Shown here in pieces: positions 8,364 through 16,737 of a DNA stretch of 64,000 nt (its first letter is position 1; every line of letters begins with the position of its first letter). The translations under genes were made by a program, and so were the position numbers. The DNA is taken from positions 310,001-374,000 of the forward strand of contig NZ_JABACI010000005.1 in the NCBI RefSeq assembly GCF_012524205.1, in the 5' to 3' direction. This DNA is from Microbacterium salsuginis. GTDB lineage: Bacteria; Actinomycetota; Actinomycetes; Actinomycetales; Microbacteriaceae. The notes beneath the pieces are model-generated. The model had not been told where the DNA came from and searched no databases. It was given only the letters and a program-made list of their open reading frames with translations.

Positions 8364-9886
8364 AAGGCGATTCCCTTCTTGAGGTAGAGAGCGCGTCCGA
8401 TGTGGTCCACGCCGAGCTGCGTACGGCCCTCGAGATCGGCGAGCGACCAAGCGACGCGGAGGACACGATCGAATCCACGCAGCGTCAGTGCGCCGCGGTG
8501 CAGCGCCGCATCGAGCGGCCGCCGAACGGTGGGAGACGGAGCGGCCGGTCCTTCACGAAGCCACGTGCCCGGCACGTCCGCGTTCACCCGCCAGGGTGTG
8601 CCCGACAAGCGCGCGGCGGCGCGCTCCCGCGCCTCGGCGACCCGCTGGCGGGCCGCCGCCGTCGAGAGCTGGGAGGAGGGCGACGATCGGTGCGCCACCG
8701 ACACGCGGGAGAGCGTGAGTTCGATGTCCATGCGATCCAGGAGCGGTCCGGACAGTCTGCCGAGGTAGCGACGGATCGCCGCCGGAGGGCAGGTGCACGT
8801 TCCGCCTCGGATGCCGTAATCGCCGCACGGACACGGATTCGTCGCCAGGACGAGCTGGAATCGGGCCGGATACCGGGCGCTCGTGCCGGAGCGGTGGATC
8901 GTGATCGCCCCGATCTCGAGCGGCTGCCGGAGGGCGTCCAGCGCGCTGGCCTGGAACTCACCGGCCTCGTCGAGGAACAGCACGCCCTCCGATGCGCGAG
9001 CGATGGCACCCGGTCGCAGCACGCGGGAGCCGCCCCCCACGAGCGCCGCCACGCTGGCACTGTGGTGAGGTGCCTCGAACGGCGGCGTTCGAGAGAGCTC
9101 GACCACGCGCGCGCCGGTGAGGCTGCGGATCGACGCGCTCATCAGCGCGGCGCGGTCATCGAGCTCGGGGAGGATGCCGGGCAGCCGGCGGGCCAGCATG
9201 GTCTTGCCCGCGCCGGGTGGTCCGCACATGAGGAGGTGATGGCCTCCGGCGGCCGCGACGACGAGCGCCTCGACCGCGTCGGGCTGGCCGATCACGTCGG
9301 CGAGATCCAGCTGCTCCGCCGACGGCGCGTCGTCATCGGGCAGGGCCACCGGTGCCTCGTCGCGGACATCGACCTCCGCGCCGTGCCAGGCGACGACCTC
9401 GCCCAGGTTGGTCGCCGCGAGCACCTCGATGTCGTCGACGAGTCGAGCCTCAGGTCCGTTGGCATGTGGCACCACGACCCGTCGATGGCCGTCGCGGCGC
9501 GCCGCGACCACCGCGGGCAGGATGCCGGGGACCGGACGCAGCCGCCCGTCCAGGCCGAGTTCGCCCAGATGCACGGTCGAGGCCACGGACGCGGCATCCA
9601 TCGGCGTCTCGGTCGCCAGCGAAGCCACCGCGATCGCGACGTCGAAGCCTGACCCCTGCTTGGGGAGACTCGCGGGCGAGAGGTTCACGGTCAGCCGTCG
9701 GCGCGGCAGCGGCGTCGCACTGTTCGCGCACGCGTTGTGCACCCGCTGGACGGCTTCGTTAAGGGCCTTGTCGGGCAGCCCGATGATCCGGAAGTCGGGT
9801 TGCTGGTTCGACAGATCCGCCTCGACCTCGACGCACTCTCCTTCGGCGCCCACGAGGGCGACCGCCCACGTGCGTGCGACGCTCAC
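8360..9886 (-). CDS. yifB: YifB/ComM family Mg-chelatase-like AAA+ ATPase
   Basis: ComM homologues are hexameric helicases that help branch migration during integration of transformed DNA. The 508-residue protein has the N-terminal ChlI/Lon-protease-like domain (LPDKALNEAVQRV, NLSPASLPKQGSGFD). A Mg_chelatase AAA+ domain follows with Walker A GPPGAGKT and Walker B GVLFLDEAGEF. Two cysteine pairs (NPCPCGDYG and TCTCPP) mark a zinc-ribbon-like insertion, and a C-terminal helical domain ends the protein. The start is GTG at 9884-9886 overlapping the yraN stop. It is the middle gene of the coupled yraN-yifB-dprA operon. Confidence 0.95.
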   Translation of the reverse strand: MSVARTWAVALVGAEGECVEVEADLSNQQPDFRIIGLPDKALNEAVQRVHNACANSATPLPRRRLTVNLSPASLPKQGSGFDVAIAVASLATETPMDAASVASTVHLGELGLDGRLRPVPGILPAVVAARRDGHRRVVVPHANGPEARLVDDIEVLAATNLGEVVAWHGAEVDVRDEAPVALPDDDAPSAEQLDLADVIGQPDAVEALVVAAAGGHHLLMCGPPGAGKTMLARRLPGILPELDDRAALMSASIRSLTGARVVELSRTPPFEAPHHSASVAALVGGGSRVLRPGAIARASEGVLFLDEAGEFQASALDALRQPLEIGAITIHRSGTSARYPARFQLVLATNPCPCGDYGIRGGTCTCPPAAIRRYLGRLSGPLLDRMDIELTLSRVSVAHRSSPSSQLSTAAARQRVAEARERAAARLSGTPWRVNADVPGTWLREGPAAPSPTVRRPLDAALHRGALTLRGFDRVLRVAWSLADLEGRTQLGVDHIGRALYLKKGIAL

Positions 9887-10251
9887 GGCACTTCCACGTC
9901 GACGAGGTGCTCCAGGCGCGCGGTCGCCGGCTCAGCGCCGACCAGGCCGACGGCGTCGATGCGCAGGCGGCGCCCCTGGACCTGATCGCGGTGCGCCCCG
10001 GCCCACGCCACGGCCAGCCGCCACAGCCGGGCTCGTTTCCTGGCGTCGAGCGCCTCGAACGGATGACCGTACGCCTCGCCCCGTCGGGTCTTGACCTCGA
10101 CGACGACGACGGTGGAGGCATCCGCCGCGACCACGTCGATCTCTCCCGCGCGGCACCGCCAGTTGCGGTCGAGAATCTCGAAACCCAGCTGCTCGAGGTA
10201 GCGCGCGGCACGATCCTCGCCCGCTCGCCCGAGCACGTCCTTGTCTGCCAT
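9883..10251 (-). CDS. yraN: YraN family (UPF0102) endonuclease-like protein
   Basis: This is a 122-residue member of the restriction-endonuclease-like UPF0102 family. The fold's active-site pattern is visible: E in GEDRAARYLEQLG, the AGEIDVVA motif (D, about residue 39) and VVVVEVKTRRG (E-x-K, about 50-54). The biochemical role is unsettled in the literature. The link to yifB and dprA suggests processing of branched or incoming DNA. It opens the three-gene operon, and its stop overlaps the yifB GTG. Confidence 0.92.
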   Translation of the reverse strand: MADKDVLGRAGEDRAARYLEQLGFEILDRNWRCRAGEIDVVAADASTVVVVEVKTRRGEAYGHPFEALDARKRARLWRLAVAWAGAHRDQVQGRRLRIDAVGLVGAEPATARLEHLVDVEVP

Positions 10252-10377
10252 GACACGAAGCGTCGCGCGTCAGGGCACGCTCCCGGCCGACGGAAGGCGG
10301 GATCCGTTCACACTCCGCGAAGAGGGAGGTGAAACGCCCGCTTGTGGAGGAGCCGCCGATCCCCCGCTCGCCCGGGC

Positions 10378-10701
10378 TCAGGTGTCGAGCGACAGCTCTT
10401 CGGGAAGGTGGAAGTCACGACGCGTCAGCTCTTCGACGTTGACGTCCTTGAAGGTGAGGACCCGTACGGATTTCACGAAGCGGTCCGCGCGGTAGATGTC
10501 CCAGACCCACACATCGGACATCGAGATCTCGAAGTAGAAGTCGTGCTCGGTGTCGCGGCGCACGACGTTGACCTCGTTCGCGAGGTAGAACCGCCGCTCG
10601 GTCTCGATCACGTACTGGAACTGCGAGACGACGTCGCGGTACTCGCGGTACAGCGCGAGCTCGAGCTCACGGTCGTAGTCTTCGAAGACGTCGTCATCCA
10701 T
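10378..10701 (-). CDS. DUF2469 domain protein
   Basis: A 107-residue acidic protein starting MDDDVFEDYDRELELALYREYRDVVSQF, a hallmark of actinobacterial DUF2469. These proteins lie next to rnhB and lepB in most Actinobacteria and have no established function. The conserved YVIETERRFYLANEV and FYFEISMSDVWVWDIYR blocks are present. A TAGGAT box at 10711-10716 lies 9 nt before the ATG, implying a very short leader. Function unknown. Confidence 0.92.
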   Translation of the reverse strand: MDDDVFEDYDRELELALYREYRDVVSQFQYVIETERRFYLANEVNVVRRDTEHDFYFEISMSDVWVWDIYRADRFVKSVRVLTFKDVNVEELTRRDFHLPEELSLDT

Positions 10702-10763
10702 GGTGGTTCCATCCTATGGGCGCGGAGGGCCCGGCGACCCCCGGGTCCGCGCCTGGCGAACGG

Positions 10764-11423
10764 TCAGAACAGCGTCGGCGCGTCCGCGATCGACCACGAG
10801 GCCCGGTGATGGGCGCTGATGCCGTGCTCGCGGATCGCGTCACGGTGGTCGGGACTGGCGTAGCCCTTGTTGCGCGCCCAGTTGTATGCCGGCAGTTCAT
10901 CGTGCAGTTCGGTCATGAGCGCATCGCGCGCGACCTTTGCGATGACGGATGCCGCGGCGGCCGACGCGCAGTCGCGGTCGGCCTTGATCACCGGCCTCAC
11001 GTTCAGGTCCCAGCCGCCGGCGGGGCTGATGTAGTCGTAGTTGCCGTCGAGGATCACGATCGCATCCTGCGGCACCACGCCGTGCGCCTGAAGGTCGGCC
11101 AGCGCCCGCAGCGAGGCCAGGCCCAGAGCCCGCATGATGCCGATCTCGTCGATCTCGGCAGAACTGGCCCAGCCGACGGCACTGGCACTGACCCACGATG
11201 CGGCGCGGGCTGCGACATCCGCCCGGCGCAGCTCGGGAACCAGCTTGGAGTCCCGCAGCCCCTGCGGGACGCGCTTGCGGGAGCGCGGTGCGTCGATCAC
11301 CGCGGCGCCGACGGCGACCGGCCCGGCCAGCGCGCCGCGGCCGACCTCATCGCATGCGATGACGAGCGCATGCTCACGCAGGAGCCTGCGCTCGAGCGTG
11401 AGTCGCGGCTCGGCCACGGTCAT
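10764..11423 (-). CDS. rnhB: Ribonuclease HII
   Basis: RNase HII nicks RNA-DNA hybrids and removes misincorporated ribonucleotides. The 219-residue product shows the catalytic DEVGRG motif (about 25-30). It also has IDSKLV-type GLRDSKLV, a conserved Asp in AIVILDGNYDYI and KADRDCASAAAASVIAKVARD with the third acidic residue. The ATG at 11421-11423 overlaps the lepB stop (ATGA), so it is translationally coupled to lepB. The frame stays open upstream, but that part belongs to lepB DNA in another frame. Confidence 0.96.
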   Translation of the reverse strand: MTVAEPRLTLERRLLREHALVIACDEVGRGALAGPVAVGAAVIDAPRSRKRVPQGLRDSKLVPELRRADVAARAASWVSASAVGWASSAEIDEIGIMRALGLASLRALADLQAHGVVPQDAIVILDGNYDYISPAGGWDLNVRPVIKADRDCASAAAASVIAKVARDALMTELHDELPAYNWARNKGYASPDHRDAIREHGISAHHRASWSIADAPTLF

Positions 11424-12220
11424 GGCGCGGCGTCCTCCTTGTCGGGAGTGCTCCCGGATGCTTCGTCGGGAACACCGGAGAAGACGTCGTGGTGGAAGTC
11501 GAGCAGGCCGAACCTGTCGAGGGGCCATGTCACGAGGAACGCACGCCCCACCACGTTCTCCAGCGGCACGAAGCCCTTGCCTGGCTGATCGGTGTTGTAG
11601 CGGGAGTCCTTGGAGCTGTAGCGGTTGTCGCCCAGCACCCACAGGCTCTCCTCCGGCACGACGACGTCGAACGGGTCGCGCGAGGCGGCCGATTCGCCGG
11701 AGGGGACCTGGATGTAGGCGCTCTCGTCGATGGGCACCCCGTTGACCGTGATCTGGCCGATGGCGTTGCAGCACACGACGTGGTCGCCCGGCAGGCCGAT
11801 GATGCGCTTCACGAGGTGGTCGTCGCTGTCTGGGGCCGCGAGACCGACCAAGGACAGCACCCACTCGACGGCCTCGACCACGGGCGGACGGGCCTCGCCG
11901 GTGCTCGGCGGCAGCCAGCCGCCCGGATCCTGGAAGACGACGATGTCGCCGCGCTCGTAGGCGCCGAACCGGGGCGTGATCTCGTCGACGAGGATCCTGT
12001 CGTCGACGTGGAGCGTCTCCTCCATCGAGCCGGACGGGATGTAGAACGAGCGCACCAGGAAGGTCTTCACCAGGAACGACACCAGGACCGCGATCAGGAT
12101 GATCACGATGACGTCCCGGAGGAAGACGATCCACCCTCGCCGTCGGGGCTGGGTCGTCGCCTGCGCTCCCTGTCCCGGAGCGGGCGCCGGTTCGGCGGGG
12201 GCCGACTTCTCGGTGGTCAT
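11420..12220 (-). CDS. lepB: Signal peptidase I
   Basis: Type I signal peptidase removes signal peptides from Sec and Tat substrates at the outer face of the membrane. The 266-residue protein has a Pro/Ala-rich cytoplasmic N-terminus, one transmembrane segment (about 30-56), the catalytic serine S65 in IPSGSMEETL, and the lysine base K138 in HLVKRIIGLPGD. Box E (LWVLGDNRYSSKDSR) follows. The start at 12218-12220 has GAAGGAA upstream. An rplS terminator lies between it and rplS, so it should use its own promoter in 12221-12329. It is the likely enzyme for exported proteins in this window. Confidence 0.97.
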   Translation of the reverse strand: MTTEKSAPAEPAPAPGQGAQATTQPRRRGWIVFLRDVIVIILIAVLVSFLVKTFLVRSFYIPSGSMEETLHVDDRILVDEITPRFGAYERGDIVVFQDPGGWLPPSTGEARPPVVEAVEWVLSLVGLAAPDSDDHLVKRIIGLPGDHVVCCNAIGQITVNGVPIDESAYIQVPSGESAASRDPFDVVVPEESLWVLGDNRYSSKDSRYNTDQPGKGFVPLENVVGRAFLVTWPLDRFGLLDFHHDVFSGVPDEASGSTPDKEDAAP

Positions 12221-12329
12221 GCAGGTTCCTTCACCGGGCGCGCCGTGGGTCGACGAGCCTGAAACAAGGGTCGCACATTCCCGGCGCGCGCGATGCCCGC
12301 GACGGCCGATCGGGTGACGGCGAAACGAC

Positions 12330-12359
12330 GAAGCCCCGGACCTCAGGGTCCGGGGCTTC
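12330..12359 (-). terminator. Terminator after rplS
   Basis: A perfect 13-bp stem (12330-12342 with 12347-12359, loop TCAG) lies 12 nt beyond the rplS stop. On the minus strand it is followed by GTCGTTTCG, a weak U-run. It separates rplS from lepB. Confidence 0.75.
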
Positions 12360-12371
12360 GCGGGAAGGGCG

Positions 12372-12719
12372 TCAGTTGTCGCGCTTCTCCTTGATCTTGG
12401 CCTTCTTGCCGCGAAGGTTGCGGAGGTAGTAGAGCTTCGCGCGGCGCACGTCACCGCGCGTGACGACCTCGATGTGGTCGATGACCGGGGAGTGCACGGG
12501 GAAGGTGCGCTCCACGCCGACCTGGAAGCTGATCTTGCGGACCGTGAAGGTCTCGCGCACACCGTCGCCCGAGCGTCCGAGGACGACGCCCTGGAACACC
12601 TGGATACGAGAACGGTTGCCTTCGGTGATGTTGACGTGCACCTTCACGGTGTCGCCGGGACCGAACTTGGGGATGTCGGAGCGGAGCGAAGCCGCATCGA
12701 CGGCGTCGAGGATCTGCAT
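12372..12719 (-). CDS. rplS: 50S ribosomal protein L19
   Basis: L19 sits at the subunit interface of the ribosome. The 115-residue protein starts [29 protein letters not shown] and keeps the family blocks [13 protein letters not shown] and [20 protein letters not shown]. In most bacteria rplS closes the rpsP-rimM-trmD-rplS operon. Here it stands alone with its own promoter and terminator, while trmD is 9 kb and rpsP 17 kb away. The Shine-Dalgarno is weak (GAGAGAG). Confidence 0.98.
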   Translation of the reverse strand: MQILDAVDAASLRSDIPKFGPGDTVKVHVNITEGNRSRIQVFQGVVLGRSGDGVRETFTVRKISFQVGVERTFPVHSPVIDHIEVVTRGDVRRAKLYYLRNLRGKKAKIKEKRDN

Positions 12720-12852
12720 GATCGTCTCTCTCTGCGGCCGCCACAGGTCGACCGCGGGATGAAGGAAAAAGGATGTCGTGTGCCCGATGCCACCCACGCA
12801 GCGGCGGATGGACTGGCTCCCCTGAGGCAGAGCCTGTCAGGGCACAAAGATC

Positions 12853-12882
12853 TATTCTGCCATGGATGGCGCACCCGGCCAA
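12853..12882 (-). promoter_or_regulatory. Probable rplS promoter
   Basis: On the minus strand TTGGCC (12877-12882) and AGAATA (12853-12858) are spaced 18 nt. The decamer TGGCAGAATA (12853-12862) is identical to the one upstream of rpsP at 29794-29803. The leader to the rplS ATG would be about 125 nt. Confidence 0.55.
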
Positions 12883-12889
12883 AACACGG

Positions 12890-13384
12890 TCAGGGCTTCG
12901 GCGGCGACTGCCTCTCGGTGACGATGTACACGTCCCGTTCGGCCGGCTCGGCCCGCTCGGCCGGCGGTGGGAGGAAGGCGGCACCTCCGGACGTGTGCAT
13001 CACCAGCCGCGACGGCCGGGCCTCGCTCCACAGCTGCCACAGGGCGAGCCAGAACAGCGCCACCCCGACGAGGATCGCCACCACCATCACCGGAGCCCAC
13101 CAGTTCTCGGCGAAGAAACCGAGGGAGATCACCAGGGCGTGCCACACGGTGAACCCGAGCACGTCCCACCACGACACCGCCCGGTGGGCCCGCACCGTGC
13201 CGCGGGCGCGCACGAGAAGCGTCAGCAGGAGCTGCCACACGAAGACGCCGGGGATGGCGAGGAAGAGCACCCAGAGGAACGCCCAGCCGCCGGCGTTGAA
13301 GATCGCCCACCCCACGAGCAGCCACAGCGGCAGAACGAAGGCGGCGGGAATGAGCCAGCCGAAGAACGCACGACGCACCCACAT
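12890..13384 (-). CDS. Small integral membrane protein, unknown function
   Basis: The 164-residue product starts MWVRRAFFGWLIP and has about four hydrophobic segments (roughly 7-25, 30-55, 75-95 and 98-118). A short cytoplasmic tail rich in Pro, Ala and Glu follows. I see no transporter signature, although similar proteins are sometimes loosely labelled permeases. A TACGAT box at 13392-13397 lies 7 nt before the ATG, suggesting leaderless expression. It lies between rplS and the divergently transcribed map. Confidence 0.8.
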   Translation of the reverse strand: MWVRRAFFGWLIPAAFVLPLWLLVGWAIFNAGGWAFLWVLFLAIPGVFVWQLLLTLLVRARGTVRAHRAVSWWDVLGFTVWHALVISLGFFAENWWAPVMVVAILVGVALFWLALWQLWSEARPSRLVMHTSGGAAFLPPPAERAEPAERDVYIVTERQSPPKP

Positions 13385-13503
13385 GGCTTCGATCGTACGC
13401 CTGTCGCGCCGCTCGGGTGCCCGAGCGGAGGCGGCGCGGAGCATCCTCACAGCCCGCCGCCCTCTCGTCCGACAGAATAGAAGGGACCGAGAGGACTCCC
13501 CCG

Positions 13504-14286
13504 ATGATCGAGTTGCGCACGCCTGCCGAGATCGAGGCCATGCGCCCCGCGGGGCGGTTCGTCGCCGAGACCCTGGCGACGCTGCGCGACGAGACGAAGG
13601 TGGGCACCAACCTGCTCGCGATCGACCGTCGCGCCCATGAGCTGATCCGCCGCGCCGGTGCCGAGTCGTGCTACATCGACTACCACCCGTCCTTCGGCGC
13701 CAGGCCGTTCGGCAAGGTCATCTGCACCTCGATCAACGACGCCGTCCTCCACGGGCTGCCGTACGACTACGCGCTGCGCGACGGCGATCTCGTGACGCTC
13801 GACTTCGCGGTCTCGATCGACGGCTGGGTCGCCGACTCGGCGGTCTCGTTCGTCGTCGGAACACCCCGCGACGAGGACCTCGCGCTCATCGACACCACCC
13901 AGCGCGCGCTGGATGCCGCGATCGCCGCCGCAACGACCGCCCACCGCATCGGCGACATCTCGGCGGCGATCGCCGAGGTCGCTCACGCCGACGGCTACTC
14001 GATCAACACCGACTTCGGCGGTCACGGCGTCGGGCGCGTGATGCACGGCGATCCGCACGTGCCCAACGACGGCAAGCCCGGACGCGGGTATCCGCTGCGC
14101 GCGGGACTCGTGGTCGCGCTCGAGCCGTGGTTCCTGCAGACGACGGACGAGCTCATCACCGATCCGGACGGGTGGACCCTGCGATCAGCCGATGGTTCAC
14201 GGGGAGCTCACTCCGAGCACACCGTCGCGGTGACCGACGGCGCGCCGATCGTGCTGACCGATCGGTCGTGGCTCGGCGTGGACTGA
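13504..14286 (+). CDS. map: Methionine aminopeptidase, type I
   Basis: Removes the initiator methionine from nascent proteins. The 260-residue protein has the pita-bread fold with all five metal ligands recognisable: two Asp in TLDFAVSIDGWVADSAVSF, His in GGHGVGRVMH, Glu in VVALEPW and Glu in GAHSEHTVAV. There is no N-terminal zinc-finger extension. The ATG at 13504 is preceded by GAGAGGA; the frame is open 29 codons upstream without homology. Confidence 0.96.
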   Translation: MIELRTPAEIEAMRPAGRFVAETLATLRDETKVGTNLLAIDRRAHELIRRAGAESCYIDYHPSFGARPFGKVICTSINDAVLHGLPYDYALRDGDLVTLDFAVSIDGWVADSAVSFVVGTPRDEDLALIDTTQRALDAAIAAATTAHRIGDISAAIAEVAHADGYSINTDFGGHGVGRVMHGDPHVPNDGKPGRGYPLRAGLVVALEPWFLQTTDELITDPDGWTLRSADGSRGAHSEHTVAVTDGAPIVLTDRSWLGVD

Positions 14287-14331
14287 CCCGGGCGGGGCCG
14301 CGTCTCGACTCAGGGTCTGCGCAGCTCGCCC

Positions 14332-16539
14332 TCAGGTCCGCACCTGAGCCGACGGCGCGTGGGCCGGCGCGCGCTGTGCCGCGAGTGCGGCGAGGGACGC
14401 CGCGACCGAGTGGTCGGGTTCGGCCGCTCGGCGCGGATGCTCGCTCAGCACGATGGTCGACTTCGCCTCGAGCCGGACCACGTCGCCCGGCTTGACGGGC
14501 TGCGAGTCCGCGCGCTCGCCGGACGTGTCGACCACGACCTCCCAGTCGGGACTGTGCTCCACCACGGGGATGTGGAAGTCGATGATGTCGTCCCCCGCGT
14601 TGAACAGCACGATGAAGTGGCGGTCGCGGATCGCCTCGCCTCGCCGGTCGCGTTCGCTGATGCCCGCGCCGTTGAGGAAGACGCCGATCGCCCGGCCGAA
14701 ACCGGAGTCCCAGTCCTCGGGCCGCATCAGCGTGCCGTCAGGGCGCAGCCACGCGATGTCGGGCAAGGCGTCGCCGGTCTCGCGGACCGGCCGGCCCTCG
14801 AAGAACCGGCGGCGGCGGAACGTCGGGTGGCCGCGCCGCAGTCGGGCCAGTGCGGCCGTGAACTCCAGCAGCGGGCGATCGGCGGCATCCCAATCGATCC
14901 ACGTCGTCTCGTTGTCCTGCGCGTAGCCGTTGTTGTTCCCGCCCTGCGTGCGCCCGATCTCGTCTCCGTGCAAGAGCATGGGCACCCCCTGCGACAGCAG
15001 GAGCGTGGTGAGGAAGTTGCGCTGCTGGCGGGCACGCAGCGTGAGCACCGACGGATCGTCCGTGGGTCCTTCGACGCCGAAGTTGTAGGACCGGTTGTCG
15101 TCTGCGCCGTCTCTGCCCTCTTCGCCGTTCGCGTCGTTGTGCTTGTCGTTGTACGAGACGAGGTCTCGCAGCGTGAAGCCGTCATGGGCGGTGACGAAGT
15201 TGACGGATGCCACCGGCCGGCGTCCGGAGTGCTCGTACAGGTCTGCCGACCCGGTCAGACGTGAGGCGAACTCGCCGAGCGCCTGCGGCTCACCCCGCCA
15301 GAAGTCACGGACCGTGTCGCGGTACTTGCCGTTCCACTCGGTCCATTGCGGGGGGAAGTTGCCGACCTGGTAGCCGCCGGGGCCGACATCCCACGGCTCG
15401 GCGATGAGCTTGACCTGTGAGACCACCGGATCCTGCTGCACCAGTTCGAAGAAGGCCGAGAGGCGATCCACGTCGTAGAACTCGCGCGCCAACGCGGAGG
15501 CAAGGTCGAACCGGAAGCCGTCGACGTGCATGTCGAGCACCCAGTAGCGCAGCGAGTCCATGATCAGCTGCAGCGAGTGCGGGTTGCGCACGTTGAGGCT
15601 GTTCCCGGTGCCCGTGTAGTCGGTGTAGAACCGCCGGTCTTCCTCGTCGAGCTTGTAGTACGCCGCGTTGTCGATGCCGCGCATCGACAGCGTCGGACCG
15701 AGATGGTTGCCTTCGGCGGTGTGGTTGTAGACGACGTCGAGGATCACCTCGATCCCCGCGGCGTGCAGGGCCCGGACCATGCCCTTGAACTCCTGCACCT
15801 GTTGCCCGCGCTCTCCGGTGGCGGCGTACCCGTTGTGCGGGGCGAAGAACGAGATCGTGTTGTAGCCCCAGTAGTTCGACAGGCCCTTCTCTGCCAGCAC
15901 CGCGTCGTCGACGAACTGATGGACCGGCATCAGCTCGATCGCCGTCACCCCCACTGCGAGCAGATGGTCGATGATGGCCGGGTGCGCGAGGGCGCTGTAC
16001 GTCCCGCGCATGTCGTCGGGAATCGCGGGATGCCGCTGCGTGAGGCCGCGCACGTGGGCTTCGTAGATCAGCGTCTCGGAGTACGGGGTGTCGGGTCTGC
16101 GGTCGCCCGCCCAGTCGAAGAACGGGTTGACCACCACGCCCTTCATCATGTCGGCCGCCGAATCGTCGTCGTTGCGGGAGTCGGGCTCGCCGAACGTGTA
16201 GCCGTAGACCGGCTGGCCCCACGCGATCCGACCCTCCACCGCCTTCGCGTACGGGTCCAGCAGCAGCTTGGCGGGATTGAACCGCAGCCCGTTCGCGGGG
16301 TCGAACGGTCCGTGGACCCGGTATCCGTAGCGCTGGCCGGGCTGGATGTTCGGCACGTACGCGTGCCAGACGAACGCGTCGACCTCGACCACGTCGATCC
16401 GGGTCTCGCCACCCTGCTCGTCGAAGAGACAGAGCTCCACGCGCTCGGCACCCTCGCTGAACAGGGCGAAGTTCGTGCCGCTTCCGTCGAATGTCGCCCC
16501 GAGTGGATAGGCCGAACCTGGCCACGTTTGCATCGCCAT
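14332..16539 (-). CDS. glgX: Glycogen debranching enzyme GlgX
   Basis: GlgX hydrolyses alpha-1,6 branches of phosphorylase-limited glycogen. The 735-residue protein has an N-terminal CBM48 domain (about 10-130) and a GH13 barrel. The nucleophile Asp is in [11 protein letters not shown], the acid/base Glu in [10 protein letters not shown], and the transition-state Asp in [14 protein letters not shown]-terminal beta domain follows. The ATG at 16539 or the one at 16533 can serve as start; the run of G before them fits the second better ([13 protein letters not shown]). It is divergent from nirB with no visible functional link to it. Confidence 0.96.
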   Translation of the reverse strand: MAMQTWPGSAYPLGATFDGSGTNFALFSEGAERVELCLFDEQGGETRIDVVEVDAFVWHAYVPNIQPGQRYGYRVHGPFDPANGLRFNPAKLLLDPYAKAVEGRIAWGQPVYGYTFGEPDSRNDDDSAADMMKGVVVNPFFDWAGDRRPDTPYSETLIYEAHVRGLTQRHPAIPDDMRGTYSALAHPAIIDHLLAVGVTAIELMPVHQFVDDAVLAEKGLSNYWGYNTISFFAPHNGYAATGERGQQVQEFKGMVRALHAAGIEVILDVVYNHTAEGNHLGPTLSMRGIDNAAYYKLDEEDRRFYTDYTGTGNSLNVRNPHSLQLIMDSLRYWVLDMHVDGFRFDLASALAREFYDVDRLSAFFELVQQDPVVSQVKLIAEPWDVGPGGYQVGNFPPQWTEWNGKYRDTVRDFWRGEPQALGEFASRLTGSADLYEHSGRRPVASVNFVTAHDGFTLRDLVSYNDKHNDANGEEGRDGADDNRSYNFGVEGPTDDPSVLTLRARQQRNFLTTLLLSQGVPMLLHGDEIGRTQGGNNNGYAQDNETTWIDWDAADRPLLEFTAALARLRRGHPTFRRRRFFEGRPVRETGDALPDIAWLRPDGTLMRPEDWDSGFGRAIGVFLNGAGISERDRRGEAIRDRHFIVLFNAGDDIIDFHIPVVEHSPDWEVVVDTSGERADSQPVKPGDVVRLEAKSTIVLSEHPRRAAEPDHSVAASLAALAAQRAPAHAPSAQVRT

Positions 16540-16655
16540 CCCCCGTGTCTGGTGCGCGTCTTCCTGTCCGCAACCCTACCGACGCGGGCCGCTCCCGCTG
16601 AGCCTGCGTCCTCACATCAGGGCTCGCGGCGCTGTGAGCGAAACGTTCGCTCGAG

Positions 16656-16699
16656 GTAACCGCAGCCCGCCGGGTGAGGAAACACCCGGCCCCTAGCGT
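16656..16699 (+). promoter_or_regulatory. nirB promoter with GlnR-like element
   Basis: GTAAC (16656-16660) and GAAAC (16679-16683) are separated by 18 nt. TAGCGT (16694-16699), placed as a -10 box, starts 15 nt after GAAAC starts. The narK promoter has the same three elements at the same spacing. GTnAC and GAAAC are the half-sites of actinobacterial GlnR, though the spacing differs from the textbook 6 nt. Confidence 0.6.
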
Positions 16700-16737
16700 C
16701 GCTGTCACCGAGAGACCCCCGTCGATCAGGAGATGCC

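Noticed and set aside
7149-10251. dprA-yifB-yraN as evidence of natural transformation
   Set aside because: These genes are widely kept in actinobacteria without proven competence, and no DNA-uptake genes appear in this window.
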